Part shown: positions 54,040 through 61,190 of the stretch, piece after piece
How the letters are laid out: each line of letters opens with the position of its first letter
How positions within the stretch are numbered: the first letter of the stretch is position 1
NCBI GenBank assembly: GCA_947258975.1
Contig: CAMYKK010000003.1
Location: forward strand, 212,503 to 276,502
Reading direction: 5' to 3'
Length of the DNA stretch: 64,000 nt
DNA from: an uncultured Gammaproteobacteria bacterium
GTDB lineage: Bacteria > Pseudomonadota > Gammaproteobacteria > Arenicellales > JAANXG01
The notes under the pieces: generated by a model
The model's input: the letters and a program-made list of their open reading frames with translations, nothing else
What the model was told of the DNA's origin: nothing
Database searches by the model: none
Made by a program: the position numbers and the translations under genes

Positions 54040-55272
54040 ATGAGTGAGCGCCTGAACGGGGGCCGAGTACTCATATACAGCCATGATACCTTCGGTCTGG
54101 GCCATCTTCGCCGGTGCCGGACCATTGCCCATTCCTTGGTCGAAAGATATAAGGGACTCTCCGTGTTGATCCTGTCGGGTTCGCCCATAATCGGGAGCTT
54201 CGATTACCGGGCACGCGTGGATTTTGTGCGCATACCGGGAGTTATCAAGCTCCACAACGGCAAATACACCTCCCTGGGGTTGCACATCGATCTGGAGCAG
54301 ACTTTGGCCATGCGTTCCTCGATCATCCACCACACGGCGAAGATCTTCGATCCAGACCTGTTTTTGGTGGACAAAGAACCATTGGGGCTTGGGGGAGAGG
54401 TCTTGCCCACATTGCAACATTTACGGCAACGGGGCACGGTTACCGTATTAGGGCTGCGGGACGTCATGGATGAGCCGACAATGCTGCGCCGTGAATGGCA
54501 GCGTAAACGGGCGCTCCCGGCGCTGCGAGACCTCTATGATGAGATATGGGTTTACGGGCTCGAACAATTGGGTGAGCCGCTTGCGGGCTTGAGTATTCCG
54601 GGCTTGGTGCAAGAAAAGATGATATACACCGGCTACCTGCGACGGGATCCGCCGAAAGAACGGATGTTAACGTCGGTGGAAATGAAAGAACCGTATCTGT
54701 TAGTTACCGCCGGTGGCGGCGGCGACGGCGAGGAGATGATCGATTGGGTATTGCGTGCGTATGAGTACGATTCCAGTTTGCCGTTCTCTGCGCTTTTTGT
54801 TTTGGGGCCGTTCATGACGCCGGCGCGGCAGCGTGCGTTTCAACGCCGCGCCGATCGCCTGCCGCACGTGCAAACCTTGGAGTTTGACAACCATATTGAA
54901 CTGCTCATCGCCAAAGCGGTCGGGGTAGTTGCTATGGGCGGGTACAATACGTTTTGCGAGATATTGAGTTTCAACAAAAGGGCGTTGCTGGTACCGCGAA
55001 CACGGCCACGCAAGGAACAACAGATTCGCGCGCGTCGGGCCCAGCAACTCGGCGTAGCCAAGATGCTCGTCGGCATCGGAGACCGGGACTGGAGAGTCAT
55101 GGCGCGCGCGCTTCACGAATTACCGAATCAATCCCTTCCCTCGGAAGTCGTGATTCCCGGAATTCTCGATGGTTTGATGACCATCGGGGACCGCGTGGAG
55201 TCGTGGGTGGTGACTCGGCACAAAGCACCGGTTGATTTTCGGCCGGACGCGCTGTTCCACATACCGCAGTAG
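54040..55272 (+). CDS. COG4671-like (MurG/GT28-fold) glycosyltransferase
   Basis: A 410-residue cytosolic glycosyltransferase with a GT-B fold. The N-terminal YSHDTFGLGHLRRCRTIA resembles the GxGH loop of MurG-type enzymes. The C-terminal half has LLVTAGGGGDGEEMI and VGVVAMGGYNTFCEILSFNKRALLVPR, which match the nucleotide-sugar site (Gly-rich loop and Glu). It is followed seven bases later by a second enzyme of the same type. Donor and acceptor are unknown. It opens the plus-strand half of the glycan locus. Confidence 0.87.
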   Translation: MSERLNGGRVLIYSHDTFGLGHLRRCRTIAHSLVERYKGLSVLILSGSPIIGSFDYRARVDFVRIPGVIKLHNGKYTSLGLHIDLEQTLAMRSSIIHHTAKIFDPDLFLVDKEPLGLGGEVLPTLQHLRQRGTVTVLGLRDVMDEPTMLRREWQRKRALPALRDLYDEIWVYGLEQLGEPLAGLSIPGLVQEKMIYTGYLRRDPPKERMLTSVEMKEPYLLVTAGGGGDGEEMIDWVLRAYEYDSSLPFSALFVLGPFMTPARQRAFQRRADRLPHVQTLEFDNHIELLIAKAVGVVAMGGYNTFCEILSFNKRALLVPRTRPRKEQQIRARRAQQLGVAKMLVGIGDRDWRVMARALHELPNQSLPSEVVIPGILDGLMTIGDRVESWVVTRHKAPVDFRPDALFHIPQ

Positions 55273-55279
55273 GTTTTCC

Positions 55280-56455
55280 TTGCCCGTTCCTTCGACCCCT
55301 GCGTCGCCATCCGGTGGGGGAGCCCTTATTTATGTCCAGCACCTGTTGGGGACCGGGCACTTAAGGCGCGGGGCGTTGCTTGCCCGTGCGCTTGCCGCAG
55401 CGGGTATGCGTGTCGAACTCGTGTCCGGAGGCATGCCGGTGCCACATCTGCCTTACCCCGTATATCAGTTGCCGCCGGTACGCTGTGCGGCGGATGATTT
55501 CACGGCGTTGATCGATGAGACTGGGGAGCCGGTGACCGGTACATGGCGATCGCATCGGCGAGAATGTTTGCTGGATCGTCTCTTTACATTCCGGCCCGAC
55601 GTGCTCATCCTGGAGACCTTCCCTTTCGGGCGCAGGCAAATGCGGTTCGAACTTATGCCATTGCTAGCGGCCGCCCGCAGCGTACGCCGCCGCCCGCTCA
55701 TCGCCTCCTCGGTGCGTGACGTACTTCAAAAACGGAGGCCGCAACGCATGATGGAGACCGTGTCCTTGCTCACGGACTACTTCGATAAAGTGTTAGTGCA
55801 TGGTGACCCGGCGTTCATAGGTCTTGAAGAATCGTTTCCCATGGCCAGTGAAGTTCAAGACAAGATAACGTATACCGGTTATATCGCGGAATACGATGAG
55901 AGCGAGCAGTCAGCGGATACGAACGGCGCCGAGGAAGTGCTGATATCTGCCGGCGGTGGTGCAGTTGGCAGGCGCCTGATGTTGGCTGCAGTGGCAGCGC
56001 GTTCCTTATCCAAACTCCGCATGCGGCGCTGGCGGTTTTTAATTGGTCCTGGATTGCCCGAAGCGGAATTGCGAGCGATCAAGGCCCGTGCGGACGGCGA
56101 CATCGTTTTCGAAGCGGTGCGTGATGATTTCCAGGTATTATTGAGACGTTGCGCGGTCTCGGTGTCCCAGGGCGGATACAATACCGTAGTGGACGTATTG
56201 CGGTCGGGTGCGCGATCGGTGATTGTGCCGTTTACCGGGGGTGGTCAAACCGAACAAGCGTTCCGCGCGCGTCGATTGCATCAATGCGGCTACGTGCTGA
56301 CTCTCGATGAAGCCGAGCTGACGCCGCAGGTGCTGGCTGAAACCATTGATCGCGCGTCAAACATGACGCCGTCGACCAACACCATCAACCTGGAAGGCGC
56401 AGCAAACAGCGCCAAATATCTTCTTGCCGCGCGCGCATGTGGCCTGGGATGTTGA
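55280..56455 (+). CDS. Second COG4671-like (GT28-fold) glycosyltransferase
   Basis: A protein of about 391 residues paralogous to the gene before it. Matching motifs are VQHLLGTGHLRRGALLARALA near the start, VLISAGGGAVGRRL in the middle, and SVSQGGYNTVVDVLRSGARSVIVPF near the end. I start at TTG 55280, seven bases after the previous stop with AGTAGG upstream; an ATG at 55232 would overlap the previous gene by 41 bases. Two tandem paralogues suggest successive sugar additions or a heterodimer. The deacetylase follows seven bases later. Confidence 0.85.
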   Translation: MPVPSTPASPSGGGALIYVQHLLGTGHLRRGALLARALAAAGMRVELVSGGMPVPHLPYPVYQLPPVRCAADDFTALIDETGEPVTGTWRSHRRECLLDRLFTFRPDVLILETFPFGRRQMRFELMPLLAAARSVRRRPLIASSVRDVLQKRRPQRMMETVSLLTDYFDKVLVHGDPAFIGLEESFPMASEVQDKITYTGYIAEYDESEQSADTNGAEEVLISAGGGAVGRRLMLAAVAARSLSKLRMRRWRFLIGPGLPEAELRAIKARADGDIVFEAVRDDFQVLLRRCAVSVSQGGYNTVVDVLRSGARSVIVPFTGGGQTEQAFRARRLHQCGYVLTLDEAELTPQVLAETIDRASNMTPSTNTINLEGAANSAKYLLAARACGLGC

Positions 56456-56462
56456 TCGTGTC

Positions 56463-57227
56463 ATGACGGGTTGGATAGATCTTGAGCGGGAACTAGACGC
56501 CTGGCGGGCTATGGGCAGGACCGCGACCTTCTGGTGGCGAGACGACGATTCGGAGAACGACGATCCCGCCATAGACCATTTGCTGGCGATGCAACGCGGG
56601 TTAGGAGTGTCCATTGCGATCTCCGCAGTGCCGGCCGTCACCGACGCTAATTTTGCAGAACGGGTTTTTGCCGGGTCGGACATATGCGTATTGCAGCACG
56701 GCTATGCCCATCGGAACCAAGCACCGGCGGGCGATAAAAAATGCGAATTCCCAGGAAATCGGACCGTGCGGGCGGTGTGCCGAGAACTGGAGGCCGGGGC
56801 GCGGCTGCTGCGAGATTTGTTCGGAGCGCTCAGCTTGCCGGTATTGGTGCCACCATGGAATCGCATCCACAAAGACTGGTACTGTCAGTTGCCGGGACTC
56901 GGATACCGCGGTCTGTCAATGTTCGCGCCGCGTTCAGCGGCATATGAGGTTCCGGCGCTGCGCATAGTCAATACCCATGTCGATATCCTCGATTGGCGGG
57001 GCGGCCGGGCGTATGTCGGCCTGACGAACGCCCTCGAGCAGGCGATGTCACATCTTCAGCGGCGACGCCATCGCGATGTAGATGCCGACGAACCCACCGG
57101 CTTGTTGACCCACCACCTCGTACACGATGCGCGCTGTTGGGCTTTCATTGAGGAGTTCGTGGGACGAACCAAGTCCCACCCGGCAACGCGCTGGTTGCGC
57201 GCCGCAGACCTTTTCGCGTGCGCGTGA
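56463..57227 (+). CDS. NodB-like polysaccharide deacetylase
   Basis: A 254-residue carbohydrate-esterase-4-like protein without a signal peptide, so it acts in the cytosol. The metal and base Asp pair lies in FWWRDDDSENDD, the metal-binding His pair in QHGYAHRN, and LVPPWNRI replaces the usual RPP motif. Such enzymes remove acetyl groups from N-acetylated sugars. It follows the two glycosyltransferases by seven bases. Deacetylation here and a formyltransferase in the facing operon suggest an N-modified amino sugar. Confidence 0.8.
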   Translation: MTGWIDLERELDAWRAMGRTATFWWRDDDSENDDPAIDHLLAMQRGLGVSIAISAVPAVTDANFAERVFAGSDICVLQHGYAHRNQAPAGDKKCEFPGNRTVRAVCRELEAGARLLRDLFGALSLPVLVPPWNRIHKDWYCQLPGLGYRGLSMFAPRSAAYEVPALRIVNTHVDILDWRGGRAYVGLTNALEQAMSHLQRRRHRDVDADEPTGLLTHHLVHDARCWAFIEEFVGRTKSHPATRWLRAADLFACA

Positions 57228-57261
57228 AGCCACAATATATGCGCGTACTACAGGTAGAAAT

Positions 57262-57933
57262 CTACTTGTAGCCGATCAACATAAAGCGGGTGTATTTCTT
57301 GAGCTCCAAAGAGCCTGCAAGCAGGGATTCACGCATCGGGGCCTGGTGTTGAAAGGTAGCAAGGTCGGGGACACAATTGGTATGTTCTTCGCAGGCATAG
57401 TAGTTGTTGGACTGTAAAACTTGTAACGTGCCTGCCGGGATCTTCGCGTACCAATCCGCAAATCGGTCAAGGTGCTCGCAGGACGTATTGATGAGCACAT
57501 CGGGCACGGTCTTGGAAACGCCGCTTGTCAGCAGGTCCTCGTACACCAGCTGGTGTACATCGGCGGTGATCGCACGGAACTTGCCGCGTGCAAGATGCGC
57601 GCGGTTGAGGCTCTCAGCAATGGGTTTGCAGTGTTCATCCCGGTCGATGCATACAACTTCCTTAATATCGAAACGTTTGTCGTGCAGCAAAATCGCAGCC
57701 AATACACCGTACCAACCACCCAAGATGTATATGTTACCTAGGTGACCGTCGGCTGTTTTATACAGCTCATTTGTCAACCATAGCTTTCCGGAAATCTGAT
57801 TCTTATTCAACGCCGCACCGAGATCGGGCGCGTTGCAATGGCCTACGGTGGTCAATATATCGGCGATGAATGGACTGGCGTAGTAGCACGCCAGGCCGTC
57901 CAAAATATCACTATAGAATTCGTCCCTATTCAA
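57262..57933 (-). CDS. SAM-dependent methyltransferase-like protein with a LGGWYG motif
   Basis: A 223-residue Rossmann-type protein. The first glycine loop reads IYILGGWYGVLAA, an unusual version of the SAM-binding motif; VVCIDRDEHCKPIAESLNR is the acidic second motif. INTSCEHLDRFADWYAKIP and LQSNNYYACEEHTNC follow. Similar LGGWYG proteins occur in bacterial gene clusters and in cyanophages, without known substrates. It ends the minus-strand operon and overlaps the preceding GT4 gene as ATGA. Methyl transfer is inferred from the fold only. Confidence 0.75.
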   Translation of the reverse strand: MNRDEFYSDILDGLACYYASPFIADILTTVGHCNAPDLGAALNKNQISGKLWLTNELYKTADGHLGNIYILGGWYGVLAAILLHDKRFDIKEVVCIDRDEHCKPIAESLNRAHLARGKFRAITADVHQLVYEDLLTSGVSKTVPDVLINTSCEHLDRFADWYAKIPAGTLQVLQSNNYYACEEHTNCVPDLATFQHQAPMRESLLAGSLELKKYTRFMLIGYK

Positions 57934-59108
57934 GACAGGTGCTCCCTGGAATCGGCGCGTGAGTGCGTTGCAGACCGCCGTGCGACCGCTTGTTCAATGA
58001 GCGCCTGCAACGCGGCTCGCGCCGTAGCGATGTCGTGCAAGTTCTCTGCTTTGCGCCGGGCTTGCCGTCCCATCTGCGCGCGGCGGTCGGGATGATTCAA
58101 TAGGGAACGAAGCGCGTTGCCGAACGCACCGGCGTCGTGTGCGACCAACAGGCCGGTTTGTCCATGTTCGACGATGTCCCCCACGCCACCTGTACGACCG
58201 GCAATGGCCGGCACACCACAAGCATGCGCCTCCAGCAACGCCATACCATAGGCTTCTCCAACCGCCGGCCACACGAGTAGATCGCTGGCTGTCAGCCAGC
58301 GTGCGATATGATCGCCCGCGAGTTCACCCAGAAAGTGGACCCGCCCTTCAGGAAATGCGGCAAACGACGCGAAGACCTGGGTGCGTGCCGGTCCATCGCC
58401 AATGACAACGAGTGTCCATGGGTGGTCGGTGACGGTCTCCAGGGCCTTGGCCAACAACCGGAATGAGTCGAGTTTGCTGATTTCTCGCATCATGGCGACA
58501 GTGATCAACCATGGTTGATCACCGGGAATATCATGCTGCTTTGCCAACCTCGTGCGCAGCTCAGCAGCGATTGCTTCGCTTGGCGGTTCCGGCAGATCCA
58601 TAAAAGGCCGCATGAGTATAACGTCGTTGGTACGAAGTCTTCGTATACCCGGTACATCGTTTGAATTCAATGCGATCACCGCGTCTGCCTTAAGAATTGC
58701 ATCAGTGGCCGCTGCATACCCCAGTGACCACCGGCCGGCCTCTTGTTTGCCGGCATGAGACGCCTCGATGACTAAATATGGTATATCCAAGTCTGTGGTC
58801 ACCGCCGGACCGATCCAGTCGGGCGCCTTGTGATATAGATGGTAGGTCACCCACGCTGCAGGGCGCTGCTGGGGTGGAAGTTGTCGTAAATGCCTCATTA
58901 ACTTGTTCGCATGGTGTTTCCCGATGCGGCGTAATCTCTGCTGGCGCCGCGCATCTCCCGATGCATCCCAGCTGCGAAATCGGGATGCCAGAACCACATC
59001 CTGTTGTTTCGTGTCCAGGGCGCGGCATAACAATCGAGCTACGCGCCGGTCGCCGGAGGGCTCTGGGTCATCGGGGGCCTTCATGGGCGCATAAAACGCG
59101 ATTTTCAT
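57930..59108 (-). CDS. Family 4 glycosyltransferase
   Basis: A 392-residue retaining GT-B glycosyltransferase. The donor-binding region is typical for GT4: VVIGDGPARTQVF, then GEAYGMALLEAHACGVPAIA with the E-x7-E pair, and GGVGDIVEHGQTGLLV. The N-terminal acceptor domain is Arg-rich and has a divergent start (KIAFYAPMKAPDDPEPSGDRRVARLL), typical of two-domain polysaccharide assembly enzymes. Both ends overlap neighbours by four bases. The acceptor is unknown. Confidence 0.9.
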   Translation of the reverse strand: MKIAFYAPMKAPDDPEPSGDRRVARLLCRALDTKQQDVVLASRFRSWDASGDARRQQRLRRIGKHHANKLMRHLRQLPPQQRPAAWVTYHLYHKAPDWIGPAVTTDLDIPYLVIEASHAGKQEAGRWSLGYAAATDAILKADAVIALNSNDVPGIRRLRTNDVILMRPFMDLPEPPSEAIAAELRTRLAKQHDIPGDQPWLITVAMMREISKLDSFRLLAKALETVTDHPWTLVVIGDGPARTQVFASFAAFPEGRVHFLGELAGDHIARWLTASDLLVWPAVGEAYGMALLEAHACGVPAIAGRTGGVGDIVEHGQTGLLVAHDAGAFGNALRSLLNHPDRRAQMGRQARRKAENLHDIATARAALQALIEQAVARRSATHSRADSREHLS

Positions 59109-60364
59109 GCGGCGTTGTCGGTTGTCACCCCGAATTGGGCGGCAATGCCGTTGATATGGACATCAAGCGAGAAGTGTTCCCGTACCTTGGTGTTTCCCGC
59201 CTCTCCCAGCCGCATGCGGAGGTTAGGATCGCCGATCAGGCGGTCCAACGCTCGGGCCAAGGCCTCGATGTCGCGCTCCGGCACCATCAGGCCGGTCTCT
59301 TCATGATCAATCAACTCGGGAATACCGGAGACCGTCGTCGACACCACCGCGAGCCGTTGACTTGACGCCTCCAATAACACATTAGGTAGCCCGTCGCGGT
59401 CGCCGTCGGCGCTGACCCGGCAGGCGAGCGCGAATATGTCCGCCCGCCGGTACCATGCCAAAACCTCTTGTTGCGGAAATGCCCCGAGCCATCTTATGCG
59501 TGACGCGAGCCCCAACTCATGCCCAAGACGCTTGAGTGCTGGTAAACGTTCACCATCGCCGATATGAACGAATTGCCACTGACGGGTGCCCGGTAATTTT
59601 TGCAGCGCCCGCAACAAGTCATCGTAGCCTTTCTTATCCACCGCCCGTCCGACCGACAGAATAATTACCGGGTCGTGGGTATCGCGCCCTTCCCGTGGGG
59701 GACGGGGGAGATCGGGTGGTGGAAACCGACCCAGATCCAAGCCGTGGTAATTCAATCTAATGTTGTCGTGGTTTTCCGCGATGTCATGAAGGTGGGAGAC
59801 GTTGGCCTGGGTGCACGTGGTTATCCAGGCGCACCCGGCGAGCTTTTGCCGTTTCTCCCACAGCGGCGTGGTCCAGATGTCCTTCGCGTGCGCTGAACAG
59901 CTCCAGGGTATTCCCATCAGGGCGCTCGCATAGCGTGCTACCGACGCTGGAGTATGTAAGAAGTGCGCATGTAGATGCCGCACTTTGTCCTTCAGTTCGC
60001 AGCCCAACACCATCGCCTGGCCAAAGCGCCGGATGCGACTAGCGGACCTATCGCGGCGCAGGTCCCGGCGCCACATATCACGGGTGGCCGCATAGTTGGG
60101 TGAGCGCCGCGCGTTAGCCCAAGCGCGGACAACGCGCTGCGGTTCTTGGTACAGATATTCAGGTAGATACAATACTGTCGCTTTAATCTCGTCGTGTATA
60201 GGATGGATTGCCGGATCGGTGGGGTGCCGGAGTGACACGATCACAATCTCCATCCCTCTTTGTTCCAGCGCGACGATTTCTTGCGCGATGAACGATTCCG
60301 ACAACCGCGGGTAGCCTTTCACGACAAACGCGACCGTATTAGAGATTGGGTCTATGGCAGTCAT
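59105..60364 (-). CDS. Family 4 glycosyltransferase
   Basis: A 419-residue GT4 enzyme, distinct from its neighbour. The opening VAFVVKGYPRLSESFIAQEI is typical for the WcaL/AmsK-type group of exopolysaccharide transferases, LHAHFLHTPASVARYAS follows, and the donor site is SVGRAVDKKGYDDLL plus DRDGLPNVLLEASSQ and SGIPELIDHEETGLMV. I start at ATG 60364, which overlaps the formyltransferase stop as ATGA. It should add a sugar to a lipid-linked or small-molecule acceptor at the cytosolic face. Confidence 0.9.
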   Translation of the reverse strand: MTAIDPISNTVAFVVKGYPRLSESFIAQEIVALEQRGMEIVIVSLRHPTDPAIHPIHDEIKATVLYLPEYLYQEPQRVVRAWANARRSPNYAATRDMWRRDLRRDRSASRIRRFGQAMVLGCELKDKVRHLHAHFLHTPASVARYASALMGIPWSCSAHAKDIWTTPLWEKRQKLAGCAWITTCTQANVSHLHDIAENHDNIRLNYHGLDLGRFPPPDLPRPPREGRDTHDPVIILSVGRAVDKKGYDDLLRALQKLPGTRQWQFVHIGDGERLPALKRLGHELGLASRIRWLGAFPQQEVLAWYRRADIFALACRVSADGDRDGLPNVLLEASSQRLAVVSTTVSGIPELIDHEETGLMVPERDIEALARALDRLIGDPNLRMRLGEAGNTKVREHFSLDVHINGIAAQFGVTTDNAA

Positions 60365-61071
60365 AGTTGTGAGGTAAATCTTTCGAACCGCTTCACACAC
60401 AGCTCTTTCAATACGCTGGGCATAAAAGAGTAGTAACGCCCGACAGTTCTAAGCGGACGGGTTTCGAGGCCGCCCGGTGATTGAAAGTTGTTCACTGCCT
60501 GGCGTGACAACTCAACGGCCGCCTGGGTGCTGGCCGCCCGCAGCTGAAAGAGCCGCATTCCAGGTTCGATCGCTACCTTTTTCATGGCCAGGATATCACC
60601 ACGGTCAAGGTCTGTTGACATGGATTGCACCGCCACCGAGAGGGCCGCGAAATCACGATGATAAATTGTCCACAAATGGGCATCGAGACCTCGATATTGC
60701 TCCGGGTCTCCGGTGTGAACGTTAAACACGCCGGCTGGACACGCATCGATAACCGCGGTGCTAAGCTTCCGAGTGCCAAAAACGATCATGATGTCCGGTT
60801 GGATTGCAGTCATGGCGCGCACCGCATCCGTTTGATTTAACGAAGGAAAATACTCCGTGGCGGCGATGTCCGTGAACGTTGGCGGATGGCCTTTGAACCA
60901 CGCGTTTTTCTCATACTCTTTGCTCTTTGCCTCGAACGGATGAGTGGTCTCGAACGGTGGCGTCAACTCGCCGGTTTCGACGAACACCCGAGTCACGGGC
61001 ACAGCGTCGTGCAGGGCTTGGGCGAAGTAGCGCCGACGCACAGATCCAGTCGTCAAAATAATCAGCCGCAT
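60361..61071 (-). CDS. Formyltransferase-family protein
   Basis: A protein of about 236 residues with the methionyl-tRNA-formyltransferase fold. The catalytic Asn-His lies in FNVHTGDPEQYRG and the Asp in TDLDRGDILA, so the triad Asn, His, Asp is complete. Bacterial relatives transfer a formyl group from 10-formyl-tetrahydrofolate to amino sugars such as dTDP-Qui4N. I start at ATG 61071; a TTG at 61104 is possible. It heads the minus-strand operon and is divergent from the ABC-like protein. A dedicated amino sugar is inferred from the context. Confidence 0.82.
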   Translation of the reverse strand: MRLIILTTGSVRRRYFAQALHDAVPVTRVFVETGELTPPFETTHPFEAKSKEYEKNAWFKGHPPTFTDIAATEYFPSLNQTDAVRAMTAIQPDIMIVFGTRKLSTAVIDACPAGVFNVHTGDPEQYRGLDAHLWTIYHRDFAALSVAVQSMSTDLDRGDILAMKKVAIEPGMRLFQLRAASTQAAVELSRQAVNNFQSPGGLETRPLRTVGRYYSFMPSVLKELCVKRFERFTSQL

Positions 61072-61190
61072 TGTTTTGCAGACATTCTTTATTGAGTCAA
61101 GCAAGTAGCCCTTGTAAGCTATCCCAGTGGAGAACTTTTCTCCATTACGAAAACGATAAAAGCCTCGTTTAATCCTTCCGGTGAGTACTG

